Source of the DNA: SG8-41 sp964521405
GTDB taxonomy: Bacteria > Pseudomonadota > Gammaproteobacteria > Burkholderiales > SG8-41
Assembly (NCBI GenBank): GCA_964521405.1
Contig: CAZFRR010000192.1
Coordinates: 1 to 31,087, forward strand
Direction: 5' to 3'
DNA length: 31,087 bases
Shown: positions 16,141 through 24,204 of the stretch, one piece after another
Layout of the letters: every line of letters begins with the position of its first letter
Numbering within the stretch: position 1 is the stretch's first letter
Made by a program: the position numbers and the translations under genes
Notes under the pieces: model-generated
What the model was told of the DNA's origin: nothing
The model's input: the letters and a program-made list of their open reading frames with translations, nothing else
The model's database searches: none

Positions 16141-17259
16141 ATGAGCACGAAGACCATCGTTTCGGATGAGATGGCGAAAAAATTCGCCACGGAAAAAGAG
16201 ACACCCTACACGCGCTGGGTAAAGGCCGAGGGGCTCGACATCATCTCCTCGGTGTACGTCCCCGATCTCAACACCGTCGAACTGAAGCCGTGGGCCCGTC
16301 GTGGCGGCCGCGGGATCTACATGAACCACGAGGCCTCGCGCACCTCGAACGACTGCTACGTGTGCGAGATCCCCGCGGGCGGCAAGCTCGCTCCACAACG
16401 CCAGCTCTACGAGGAAATGGTCATGATCCTCTCCGGGCGCGGCTCGACCGCGGTGTGGAACGACGCCGGGAATCGCATCACCTTCGAATGGAAGGCCGGC
16501 GCCCTCTTCGCGATTCCCGTCAACGCCTGGCACCAGCATTTCAACGGCTCGGGGGAGACGCCGGCGCGTTACGTCGCGGTCACCAACGCCCCGGTCGTGA
16601 TGAACCTCTACGACGACCCCTCCTTCATCTTCAACACGAAATACGATTTCAAGAACCGCTTCGCCGGCGAGCCGGACTACTTCGCGCCCAAGAGCGAGCA
16701 GAAAGGCTTCCTGCTCGACACCAACTTCGTGGCGGACGCAGTCAACCTGCCGCTCATCATCGCCAAGGAGCGCGGCGCGGGCGGCGGCCACATCCGCTTC
16801 AACATGGCCAAGAGCTCGATGAACAGCCACATCTCGCAATTCCCGATCGGCACCTACAAGAAGGCCCACGCCCACGGCCCGGGCGCGCACGTCATCATCC
16901 TGTCCGGCGATGGCTTTTCCCTGATGTGGCCGGAAGGCGAGGAACCCCGCCGCTACGACTGGCACGTCGGCACCATGATCGTGCCGCCCAACATGTGGCA
17001 GCACCAGCATTTCAACACCGGCACCACGCCGGCGCGCTACCTCGCGTTCAAGCACGAGGGCGTGGCAATCCGCAACGCGCAGGGCGTGCCGAAGGCGTGG
17101 ATCAGCCGGCGCATTGGCGGCGACCAGATCGACTACGCCGACGAGCCGCAGCACGTGCGCAAGTGGTTCGCCGAGGCGCTGGCGAAGCACAACCTCAAGT
17201 CGCGCATGGAAGATGCCTACGACGCCGAGGTCGCCAACTTGCCGCCAAAGGCCGCATAA
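16141..17259 (+). CDS. Bicupin protein (two cupin domains)
   Basis: A 372-residue cytoplasmic protein with two cupin barrels. In the N-terminal one the usual HxH metal motif is replaced by QRQ (GGKLAPQRQLYEEMVMILSG), although the later His of the second motif is present (VNAWHQHFN). The C-terminal one keeps the ligands: KKAHAHGPGAHVIILSG, then NMWQHQHFN. Metal chemistry is therefore expected in the second barrel only. The layout resembles gentisate-dioxygenase-like bicupins, but the function is unknown. As I recall, some bicupins of this kind carry the database label ethanolamine ammonia-lyase-activating protein, notable given the EutA-like gene at 9824. A strong GAGGGAG site precedes the ATG. 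Confidence 0.85.
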   Translation: MSTKTIVSDEMAKKFATEKETPYTRWVKAEGLDIISSVYVPDLNTVELKPWARRGGRGIYMNHEASRTSNDCYVCEIPAGGKLAPQRQLYEEMVMILSGRGSTAVWNDAGNRITFEWKAGALFAIPVNAWHQHFNGSGETPARYVAVTNAPVVMNLYDDPSFIFNTKYDFKNRFAGEPDYFAPKSEQKGFLLDTNFVADAVNLPLIIAKERGAGGGHIRFNMAKSSMNSHISQFPIGTYKKAHAHGPGAHVIILSGDGFSLMWPEGEEPRRYDWHVGTMIVPPNMWQHQHFNTGTTPARYLAFKHEGVAIRNAQGVPKAWISRRIGGDQIDYADEPQHVRKWFAEALAKHNLKSRMEDAYDAEVANLPPKAA

Positions 17260-17265
17260 TAATCG

Positions 17266-17300
17266 GTGATGAAGTGACGAAGTGATGAGGTGATGAAGTG
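17266..17300 (+). repeat. GTGATGAAGTGA simple repeat
   Basis: GTGATGAAGTGACGAAGTGA and further GTGATGA units run directly into the start codon of the next gene. The same family, as GTGACGCAGTAACGCAGTGA, is at 20731-20767. Confidence 0.75.
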
Positions 17301-18347
17301 ATGAACCGCAGATGCTTTTGCCTTGTACCTTTCACCTTGTGCCTTCTGGCGGCCGCGCCAGCGCTCGCCCAGACGACGAGCGTCGCCGAGGTCGCCGGCC
17401 TGCAGGGCGCCGACCGCGCGCAGCGGCTCGTCGAAGGCGCGAAAAAGGAAGGCACGCTCACCCTTTACGGCTCCGCGCCGCCCGACGATATCGCGGCGCT
17501 GACCGCCGCGTTCGAGAAGAAGTACGGCATCAAGGTGCGGGTCTGGCGCGCAAGCTCCGAGAACATCATTCAGCGCGGCGTGACCGAGATGCGCGCCGGG
17601 CGCAGCGAAGTGGACGTGTTCGAGACCAACGGCCCGGACATGGAGGCGATACACCGCGAGAAGCTGCTGCAGGAGGTGAAGTCGCCTTTTCTCGCGGACC
17701 TGATCCCGGGCGCGATCATGCCGCACCGCGAATGGGTCGGCACGCGGTTGAACGTCTTCGTGGCGGCCTACAACACCAAGCTCATCAGGAAGGAAGACCT
17801 GCCGAAGAGCTTCGAGGACCTGGCTAACCCCCGCTGGAAGGGCAAGCTCGGCATCGAGGCGAGCGATTTCGACTGGTTCGCCACGGTGGTGAACGAGCTC
17901 GGGGAAGCGAAGGGGTTGAAGCTGTTCCGCGACATGGTCGCGGCCAACGGCGTGTCGGTGCGCAAGGGCCACACTCTCCTCACCAACCTGGTGGTGGCGG
18001 GCGAAGTGCCGCTCGCGCTGACGGTCTATCACTACAAGGCCGAGCAGTTGAAGAACAGCGGCGCGCCGATCGACTGGTTCATCCTGCCCCCGGCGGTGGC
18101 GCGCTTCCAGGGCATCGGCGTCGCGCGTCGCGCGCCGCATCCCCACGCCGCGGTGCTGTTCTTCGACTTCATGCTGACGGATGGGCAGGAAATCCTCTCC
18201 AAGCGCGATTTCTCGCCGGCCAGCCGCAAAATCGAGACTTCCCTCAGCAAGACCCCCATCAAGTTCGTCGACCCCAAGCAGATGCTCGATGAGGATGAGA
18301 AATGGACCAAGCTCTACGCGGACATCGTCACCCGGCAGGGCCGCTGA
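17301..18347 (+). CDS. ABC transporter substrate-binding protein, tandem paralogue 1
   Basis: A 348-residue periplasmic binding protein with the signal peptide MNRRCFCLVPFTLCLLAAAPALAQ. The mature protein shows LQGADRAQRLVEGAKKEGTLTLYGS, FEKKYGIKVRVWRASSENIIQRG, the FETNGPDMEAIHREKLL stretch, and PRWKGKLGIEASDFDWFATVV. It is closely similar along its length to the next gene and to the gene at 26257. A GTG three bases upstream (17298) is also possible; GAGG at 17287-17290 suits either. The signal peptide is encoded by a CCTTGTACCTTTCACCTTGT stretch that itself looks like a simple repeat. It likely delivers ligand to the permease at 11813. Confidence 0.9.
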   Translation: MNRRCFCLVPFTLCLLAAAPALAQTTSVAEVAGLQGADRAQRLVEGAKKEGTLTLYGSAPPDDIAALTAAFEKKYGIKVRVWRASSENIIQRGVTEMRAGRSEVDVFETNGPDMEAIHREKLLQEVKSPFLADLIPGAIMPHREWVGTRLNVFVAAYNTKLIRKEDLPKSFEDLANPRWKGKLGIEASDFDWFATVVNELGEAKGLKLFRDMVAANGVSVRKGHTLLTNLVVAGEVPLALTVYHYKAEQLKNSGAPIDWFILPPAVARFQGIGVARRAPHPHAAVLFFDFMLTDGQEILSKRDFSPASRKIETSLSKTPIKFVDPKQMLDEDEKWTKLYADIVTRQGR

Positions 18348-19492
18348 CCGCTTCGCTGAAGTCGGAAGGCGAAAGGCGAAAGGCGGAAGTAGTTGAACCC
18401 CGCCGAAAGGCGGCCGGCGGCCTTTCCTTTCGACTTTCGACTTTCGCCTTTCGACTTGCGATCGCGGCGGCGCTCGCAGGCGCCGTGCAGGCAGTCTATG
18501 CCCAGCCCAAGCCTGCGGCGCCGCCGGTCGCCGAAATTGCGCTCTACCAGGGCGCCGACCGCAGCCAACGGCTGACCGATGGGGCAAAAAAAGAAAGCGT
18601 CGTCAACGTCTACACCTCCGCCACGGTCGAGGACATGGCCATCCTGACCGCCGCGTTCGAGAAGAAGCACGGCATCAAGGTCAACGTCTGGCGCGCCAGC
18701 TCCGAAGGCATCGTCCAGCGCGGCGTGGCGGAAATGCGCGGCGGGCGCAACGAGGCCGACATTTTCGAGACCAACGGCCCGGACATGGAGGCGATTTACC
18801 GCGAGAAGCTGCTGCAGGAAGCCTGGTCGCCGCATTTCGCGGACCTCATGCCCGGCGCCATCGCGCCGCACCGCGAGTGGGTCGGCGCGCGCATCAATAT
18901 CTACGTAATGACCTACAACACGAAGCTCGTCAGGAAGGAAGACCTGCCGAAGAGCTTCGAGGACCTGGCGCATCCCAGATGGAAAGGCAAGCTCGGCATC
19001 GAGGCGAGCGACCCGGCCTGGTTCTCGATGGTGGTCACTGATCTCGGGGAAGCCAGGGGACTGAAAGCCTTTCGCGACATCGTTTCCGCCAACGGCATAT
19101 CGGTGCGCAAGGGCCACACGCTCCTCACCAACCTGGTGGTGGCGGGCGAAGTGCCGCTCGCGCTGACGACCTACCATTACAAGGCCGAGCAGATCAAAAA
19201 AAGCGGCGCGCCCATAGACTGGTTCATCCTGCCCCCGGCGATCGCCCGCTTCCAGGGCATGGGGCTCGCCCGCCGCGCACCCCACCCTCACGCCGCGATG
19301 CTGTTCTACGATTTCATGCTCACGGACGCGCAGGAGATCCTTGCCAGGCGCGATTTCACGGTGACCAGCCGGAAATTCGACTCGCCGGCGCAGAAACTGC
19401 CGCTCAAGTTCGTCGATCCCAGGCAGGTGCTCGATGAGAACGAGAAATGGGGTAAAATGTACTCTGAGATCGTCACCAGACAGTTGAAGTAA
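18302..19492 (+). CDS. ABC transporter substrate-binding protein, tandem paralogue 2, repeat-derived N-terminus
   Basis: A 396-residue member of the same family, with YQGADRSQRLTDGAKKESVV, FEKKHGIKVNVWRASSEGIV, FETNGPDMEAIYREKLLQEA and PRWKGKLGIEASDPAWFSMVV. The only usable start in frame is the ATG at 18302, which overlaps the previous gene by 46 bases and follows GAGG (18291-18294); no ATG, GTG or TTG lies between it and the signal segment. The first 50 residues include a stretch (KSEGERRKAEVVEPRRKAAG, then LSFRLSTFAFRL) encoded by the simple repeat at 18360-18470, followed by the hydrophobic LAIAAALAGAVQAVYAQ. The original start may have been overwritten, with the repeat now acting as part of the signal sequence. 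Confidence 0.82.
   Translation: MDQALRGHRHPAGPLTASLKSEGERRKAEVVEPRRKAAGGLSFRLSTFAFRLAIAAALAGAVQAVYAQPKPAAPPVAEIALYQGADRSQRLTDGAKKESVVNVYTSATVEDMAILTAAFEKKHGIKVNVWRASSEGIVQRGVAEMRGGRNEADIFETNGPDMEAIYREKLLQEAWSPHFADLMPGAIAPHREWVGARINIYVMTYNTKLVRKEDLPKSFEDLAHPRWKGKLGIEASDPAWFSMVVTDLGEARGLKAFRDIVSANGISVRKGHTLLTNLVVAGEVPLALTTYHYKAEQIKKSGAPIDWFILPPAIARFQGMGLARRAPHPHAAMLFYDFMLTDAQEILARRDFTVTSRKFDSPAQKLPLKFVDPRQVLDENEKWGKMYSEIVTRQLK
18360..18470 (+). repeat. GGCGAAAGGCGAAAGGCGG / CTTTCGACTTTCGCC repeat inside coding sequence
   Basis: The left part has AAGGCGAAAGGCGAAAGGCG; the right part has the inverse TTTCGACTTTCGACTTTCGC. Its form matches the intergenic repeats of the window, but it lies inside the 5' coding part of the second tandem binding protein. 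Confidence 0.8.
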
Positions 19493-19518
19493 TAGTATTC
19501 GTGTAAGCGGGAGGCCCC

Positions 19519-20070
19519 ATGGGCATTGAATCGCACTATCACAGCAAGAAGGATCGCGTGTTCGTCCGCGGCATCCAGGGCCATTACAACCTGAAGGAAG
19601 AGCTCATCCGCCTGCGTTCGATGCCGCGGGTGGTCAAGGGCAAGAACATCAAGTTCATGGATGGCCCGCAGTCCTACAGCAAGCACTTCGTGGAGCCGGT
19701 GGACGGCATCACCCAGACCCTGCACATTCACCTCGAGGAATACGGCCCGGGCGGCAGGGCGCAGAAGCACGGCCACGTGAACGAGGCCGCGTTCTACATC
19801 CTCGACGGCGTCGGCTACGAGATCCACGACGGCATCCGCTACGACTGGAAAGCGGGCGATGTCGCCATCGTGCACAACAACTGCGTGCACCAGCACTTCA
19901 ACGCCGATCCCAACAAGCCGGCGCGCGCGCTGGTGTTGAAGTCGAAGCCCATGTTCCTGTTCCTGAACATGCTGTTCCAGAAGACGGTGGAGCCGCGGCC
20001 GACTGAACCGGAGCCGGGCGGCGTGGGATTCGAGCCGCGCCACCACGAAGACGACTACAACCATTCATGA
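19519..20070 (+). CDS. Cupin-domain protein
   Basis: A 183-residue single-cupin protein with no signal peptide. The metal motifs are complete: GPGGRAQKHGHVNEAAFYILDG (HxH and Glu), then HNNCVHQHFNADPN with the last His. The HQHFN motif is shared with the bicupin and with the next cupin, so the three are related parts of one system. GGGAGG (19509-19514) precedes the ATG. A dioxygenase, isomerase or binding role is possible. Confidence 0.85.
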   Translation: MGIESHYHSKKDRVFVRGIQGHYNLKEELIRLRSMPRVVKGKNIKFMDGPQSYSKHFVEPVDGITQTLHIHLEEYGPGGRAQKHGHVNEAAFYILDGVGYEIHDGIRYDWKAGDVAIVHNNCVHQHFNADPNKPARALVLKSKPMFLFLNMLFQKTVEPRPTEPEPGGVGFEPRHHEDDYNHS

Positions 20071-20109
20071 TCGCGGCCCGAACGGAACCGCGAGCTAAGG
20101 AGAAGCACT

Positions 20110-20724
20110 ATGGCCTGGGGTGAATCGAAAGCCTGGTTGAAGGGCAACACGAGCGGCAAGCTCTACCAGAACCTGCTCGACGATGCGACCAACGCGCCGG
20201 CGCGCAACGCCAAGCGCAAAAAGCTGGTGCACCCGGAAGACATGGTGTGGGAAATGTCGCGCCAGGGCCTGTTGAAGCACCTGATCAACGAAGGCATGAA
20301 CACGCGCATGGAGACGGTGGACGCCTACATGCAGATCATTCCGCCGGGCAGCCGCTCGGGAAAACACCGTCACCTCGCGGAGGAATGCCTCTACGTGCTG
20401 GAAGGCCGCGGCTACGACCTGCACCAGGACTGCGACGTCGACATCACCGACGTCTACACCTGGAAGGCGCAGGACGAGGTCAAGCGCTACGAATGGGAAG
20501 CGGGCGATGTCATCTACATCCCGCCCTGCACCATCCACCAGCACTTCAACGCCGACCCGGAGCGCCCGGTGCGGCTGATCTCCGCGATCAACCGCGTCTA
20601 CAAGAACTCGGGCTTGAACGATCTCCAGCAACTCGAGGACGCCCCCGAATACGACGCCAGGGTCGTGCTGACCGCAGAGCTGGTCAGGAAATACATCATG
20701 GCGAAGGTCAAGGAGCCGGCGTAG
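20110..20724 (+). CDS. Cupin-domain protein
   Basis: A 204-residue cupin with motifs PPGSRSGKHRHLAEECLYVLEG (HxH and Glu) and PPCTIHQHFNADPERPVRL. A 25-residue insert (CDVDITDVYTWKAQDEVKRY) separates the two motifs. The start follows AAGGAGA (20097-20103). The gene follows the previous cupin by 39 bases, and a strong terminator lies after it. The function is not known, and the pairing with the other cupins suggests a joint enzyme or complex. Confidence 0.85.
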   Translation: MAWGESKAWLKGNTSGKLYQNLLDDATNAPARNAKRKKLVHPEDMVWEMSRQGLLKHLINEGMNTRMETVDAYMQIIPPGSRSGKHRHLAEECLYVLEGRGYDLHQDCDVDITDVYTWKAQDEVKRYEWEAGDVIYIPPCTIHQHFNADPERPVRLISAINRVYKNSGLNDLQQLEDAPEYDARVVLTAELVRKYIMAKVKEPA

Positions 20725-20730
20725 CACCGG

Positions 20731-20767
20731 TGACAAAGTGACGCAGTAACGCAGTGACGAAGTGACG
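20731..20767 (+). repeat. GTGACGCAGTAACG simple repeat
   Basis: Degenerate GTGACGAAGTGA/GTAACGCAGTGA units of the family also seen at 17266-17300 lie between the cupin stop codon and the terminator. Confidence 0.7.
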
Positions 20768-20768
20768 G

Positions 20769-20797
20769 GCGGCGGATTTCATCCGCCGCTTTTTTTT
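20769..20797 (+). terminator. Rho-independent terminator
   Basis: A perfect 9-bp stem GCGGCGGAT / ATCCGCCGC with a 3-base loop is followed by eight T. It should end the cupin transcript only 21 bases before the next start codon, so the TPP gene probably depends on readthrough or its own promoter. Confidence 0.9.
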
Positions 20798-20817
20798 CCG
20801 ATTCTCGAGCGAGAGAC

Positions 20818-22584
20818 ATGCCCCCATCCCCGAAGAAAGCGAAAAACGCCGGCCAGCGCTGGGCCTCCCACGTCATCGTCGACATGCTGCACCGCTACCA
20901 GTTGCCGTACGCCGCGCTGAATCCCGGCGCGAGCTACCGCGGGTTGCACGACTCGATGGTCAACTACGGCCGCAACAAGCCGGTGATGATGCTGTGCCAG
21001 CACGAAGAGACGGCGGTGCAGATCGCCCACGGCTACGCCAAGGCGAGCGGCAAGCCGATGGTGGCGATCGTGCACAACCTGGTCGGCCTGCTGCACTCGA
21101 ACCTCGCCATCTACTACGCCTACATCGACCGCGCGCCGGTGTTCATCATCGGCGCGACCGGCCCGATGGACGAGACCAAGCGGCGCCCCCGCATCGACTG
21201 GACGCACACCGCCCTGGTGCAGGGCAACGCCGTGCGCGATTACACCAAGTGGGATTACCAGCCGCACACGATAGACGGCGTGCCGGAGTCGTTCGCCCGC
21301 GCCTACGGCGTGATGATGACCGAGCCGCGGGGGCCGATCTACATGTGCTACGACGCCTGGCTCCAGGAGCAGCCGCTCGATCACGACGTGCCGCTGCCGC
21401 CGAAGTCGGCGATGCCCGTGCCCACGCCGATGGCGGGCGATCCGGCCGCGCTCGCGCGCGCGGCGGACCTGATCGCCAGGGCGAAGCGGCCGGTCATCCT
21501 CGCCGAGTTCGTCGGTCGCGACCCCAAAGGTTTTGATCACCTGGTAGCACTCGCCGAGACGCTGGGCGCGCCGGTGTACGACGTCAACAGCCGGCTCAAT
21601 TTCCCCGGCAACCATCCGCTCAACATGAGCCTGGTGAAGGATGTCTTCCGGGACGCCGACCTCGTGCTGTGCCTGGACGTGCGCGACTGGGAGCGGCCGA
21701 CCACCGAGCTCGTGAGCGTCACGCGCACGCTGACCAGCATCCCGCCGGCGGACTGCACCTGGATCGACATCGGCTTCGGCGACCTCGAGTTGTCGAGCTG
21801 GGCCATGGATTACCAGCGCCTGCTGCACGCCCGGCTGCGCGTGCTGGCGGACACGACGCTCGCGATCCCCGCGCTGACCGCCCTGCTGCGCAAGAAGATC
21901 GCCGCGAAGCCGGCGCTCTCGAAGCTGATCGCGGAACGCGCCCGCAAGACCGGCGAGCGGCACCGCGAAGTGCGGGAAAAATGGGCGGAGCAGGCGCGCG
22001 AGGACTGGGACGCGAGCCCGATCACGCTGCCCCGCCTGGCAAGCGAGATGTGGAAAGTCATCAAGAACGAGGACTGGGTGCTGACCGCGAACACGCTCGA
22101 GGACTGGACGCACAAGCTGTGGAACTTCGACCAGCCCTACCGCCATCCCGGCAAGTCGCTCGGCACGGGGACGCAGATCGGCATCTCGCTCGGTGTCGCG
22201 CTGGCGCACCGCGACGCCGGCCGGTTGGTCGTGGACATCCAGCCCGACGGCGACCTGATGTTCGACGCCGGCGCGCTGTGGGTCGCGGCCAAGCACAAGA
22301 TCCCGATGCTGATCGTGATGTACAACAACCGCGCCTACTACAACGACTGGGAGCACCAGATCCGCATGGCGAAGAAACGCGGCACCCCGATCGAGCGCGC
22401 CCACATCGGCATGGATCTCGACACGCCCAACGTGGACTTCGCCAGCCTCGCGAAATCCATGGGCTGGTACGCCGAGGGCCCGATCGTGCACGGCAAGGAC
22501 GTGGGCCCGGCTTTGAAGCGCGCGATCGCCCGGGTCAAGAAGGGCCAGCCGGCGCTCTTGGACACGATCACCCAGAAGAGGTGA
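20818..22584 (+). CDS. Thiamine-pyrophosphate-dependent enzyme (acetolactate synthase/benzoylformate decarboxylase type)
   Basis: A 588-residue cytoplasmic protein with the three domains of the family. The N-terminal pyrimidine-binding domain includes CQHEETAVQIAHGYAKASG with the catalytic Glu. A central domain follows around 210-340. The C-terminal domain has the diphosphate-binding motif as IQPDGDLMFDAGALWVAAKH, then PMLIVMYNNRAYYND. It acts on 2-oxo acids (decarboxylation or carboligation); the exact substrate is not clear. The sequence is complete, and no FAD-binding motif is obvious. GAGAG lies close before the ATG. A Rieske oxygenase gene follows it. Confidence 0.88.
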   Translation: MPPSPKKAKNAGQRWASHVIVDMLHRYQLPYAALNPGASYRGLHDSMVNYGRNKPVMMLCQHEETAVQIAHGYAKASGKPMVAIVHNLVGLLHSNLAIYYAYIDRAPVFIIGATGPMDETKRRPRIDWTHTALVQGNAVRDYTKWDYQPHTIDGVPESFARAYGVMMTEPRGPIYMCYDAWLQEQPLDHDVPLPPKSAMPVPTPMAGDPAALARAADLIARAKRPVILAEFVGRDPKGFDHLVALAETLGAPVYDVNSRLNFPGNHPLNMSLVKDVFRDADLVLCLDVRDWERPTTELVSVTRTLTSIPPADCTWIDIGFGDLELSSWAMDYQRLLHARLRVLADTTLAIPALTALLRKKIAAKPALSKLIAERARKTGERHREVREKWAEQAREDWDASPITLPRLASEMWKVIKNEDWVLTANTLEDWTHKLWNFDQPYRHPGKSLGTGTQIGISLGVALAHRDAGRLVVDIQPDGDLMFDAGALWVAAKHKIPMLIVMYNNRAYYNDWEHQIRMAKKRGTPIERAHIGMDLDTPNVDFASLAKSMGWYAEGPIVHGKDVGPALKRAIARVKKGQPALLDTITQKR

Positions 22585-22592
22585 TCGTGTCC

Positions 22593-22770
22593 GAAGGATG
22601 AAGGCAGAAGGATGAAGGATGACCTTCAACCTTCGGTTGATTGGATTCGTCCTGGCCTTTCGCTGAACGCCCGGCCAGAACTCCGCCCGGACGCCTAGTG
22701 AAAGGGCGGAACAAAGCAGATAATCACGCAAAGCGTGAGGGTCATCCTTCCACGTTCATCCTTCATCCTT
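22593..22770 (+). repeat. Dispersed ~175-nt element, copy C
   Basis: Outer arms: GAAGGATGAAGGCAGAAGGA at left and GTCATCCTTCCACGTTCATC at right. The interior aligns with copies A and B, including TCCTGGCCTTTCGCTGAACG, CCGGCCAGAACTCCGCCC and a perfect small stem TCACGC-AAA-GCGTGA. It fills the gap before the Rieske gene. Confidence 0.8.
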
Positions 22771-22777
22771 GATATTC

Positions 22778-24076
22778 ATGGTAACGGCCGCCCAGAATGA
22801 GTATCTGACCCGCGTCGGGCCCGGCACGCCGATGGGCGCGCTGTTCCGGCGTTACTGGCTGCCGGTGTTGCTCGCTGACGAGCTGCCCGGGCCGGACTGC
22901 ACGCCGGTGCGGGTAAAACTCCTCGGCGAGCGCCTGCTCGCCTTCCGCGACACGCAGGGCAGGCTGGGACTGATCTCGGAATTCTGCGCCCACCGCGGCG
23001 TCTCCCTCTGGTTCGGCCGCAACGAGGAAGACGGCATCCGCTGTCCCTACCACGGCTGGAAATACGACGTGACCGGGCAATGCGTGGACGTGCCCTCGGA
23101 GCCGGCGGAAAACGGCTTCTGCGCCCGGATCAGGCTCACGAACTATCCCCTGATCGAGCGCGGCGGCGTACTGTGGGCCTATCTCGGCCCGCCGGAACTG
23201 AAGCCGCACGAGCCCGCATACGATTGGCTGCGGGTACCGCCGGCGCACCGGTACGTCTCGAAGCGGCTGCAGGAATCCAACTGGCTGCAGGCGATGGAGG
23301 GCGCCGTCGACTCCACCCACTCCGGCTTCCTGCATCGCTTTTCCGTGGGCGACGACCCCCTGCTCAAGCGCGACCCGGAGAGCCTCACGATGCTACGGGG
23401 CGACCCGAAGCCCAGGTTTTTCCCGACCGATTCTCCCGGGGGACTCTACGTATCCACCCGCCGCGACGTCGGGACCAACCGCTACTACTGGCGGATCACG
23501 CAGTGGCTGATGCCCTGCTTCAGTTTTTTCCCTCCGTACGGCGACAACCCGTTCGGCGGACACGCATTCGTCCCGATCGACGACGAGAACTGCTGGACCT
23601 TCAGCATCGACTATCACCCGCGCCGCCCGCTCACGGAAGCGGAGCTTAACGCCATGCACAAGGGCAAGGGCATCCACGTGCGGCTCACCGAGGGCACCTT
23701 CACGCCGGTCGCGAACCGGCGCAACGATTTTCTGATGGACCGCGCGGCGCAGAAGGCGAAAAAGACCTTCTCCGGCGTGCTCGACGTCGGCGTCCAGGAT
23801 GCCGCCGTGCAGGAGAGCATGGGGACGATCCAGGACCGGGCGCGAGAAAACCTGGTGTCCTCGGACAACAACATCATCATGGCGCGGCGGCGGTTGATGG
23901 AAGCGGCGGACGGGGTCGCGCGCGGCACGGCGCCTCCGGGTCTCGATCCCCAGGTGCAGAATGCCCGCGCGGTGTCCGTCGTGGTGCCGCGCGAGCTGCC
24001 GCTCCTCGACGCCATCACGCAGGCGCAAAAACCCATTGCAACCGCAGATAAATCCCGTTCCAATGACATCCGCTAG
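22778..24076 (+). CDS. Rieske [2Fe-2S] ring-hydroxylating oxygenase, large subunit (phthalate 4,5-dioxygenase-like)
   Basis: A 432-residue oxygenase. The Rieske cluster ligands are in CAHRGVSLWFGRNEEDGIRC followed by PYHGWKYD (CxH-17-CxxH). The mononuclear iron site is indicated by NWLQAMEGAVDSTHSGFLH (Asp, two His). Overall it resembles the type IA monomeric-subunit oxygenases of phthalate and related acids. It needs a reductase, not seen here. The ATG at 22778 is chosen over an upstream TTG (22769); neither has a visible ribosome-binding sequence because copy C of the dispersed element abuts it. The C-terminal residues ATADKSRSNDIR are encoded by the inverted repeat at 24043. Confidence 0.9.
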   Translation: MVTAAQNEYLTRVGPGTPMGALFRRYWLPVLLADELPGPDCTPVRVKLLGERLLAFRDTQGRLGLISEFCAHRGVSLWFGRNEEDGIRCPYHGWKYDVTGQCVDVPSEPAENGFCARIRLTNYPLIERGGVLWAYLGPPELKPHEPAYDWLRVPPAHRYVSKRLQESNWLQAMEGAVDSTHSGFLHRFSVGDDPLLKRDPESLTMLRGDPKPRFFPTDSPGGLYVSTRRDVGTNRYYWRITQWLMPCFSFFPPYGDNPFGGHAFVPIDDENCWTFSIDYHPRRPLTEAELNAMHKGKGIHVRLTEGTFTPVANRRNDFLMDRAAQKAKKTFSGVLDVGVQDAAVQESMGTIQDRARENLVSSDNNIIMARRRLMEAADGVARGTAPPGLDPQVQNARAVSVVVPRELPLLDAITQAQKPIATADKSRSNDIR

Positions 24077-24152
24077 CTCCTCATGATTAGTGGTCCGCGA
24101 CACGCCCGGAAAACGAACATTGGAACGGGATAAACGCAGATGAACACAGATA
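24043..24152 (+). repeat. Inverted repeat with CGCAGATAAA ends
   Basis: CGCAGATAAATCCCGTTCC (24043-24061) is matched by its near inverse GGAACGGGATAAACGCAGAT later in the block, flanking about 50 bases. The left arm lies inside the coding end of the oxygenase. It belongs to the same family as 13545-13743. Confidence 0.8.
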
Positions 24153-24204
24153 AATTCAAACCCATGAAGCTCGTTTTTGAATTCTATGACGCGGGGTCGT
24201 CGGT

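Noticed and set aside
20779..22731. Long open frame of 650 codons on the minus strand opposite the TPP enzyme
   Set aside because: It mirrors a real gene in GC-rich DNA; its translation is rich in Arg, His, Val and Gly with no recognisable domain, while the plus strand shows clear TPP motifs.
5885..22770. Insertion sequences for the ~175-nt elements
   Set aside because: No transposase frame, and target duplications were not seen; called repeats only.
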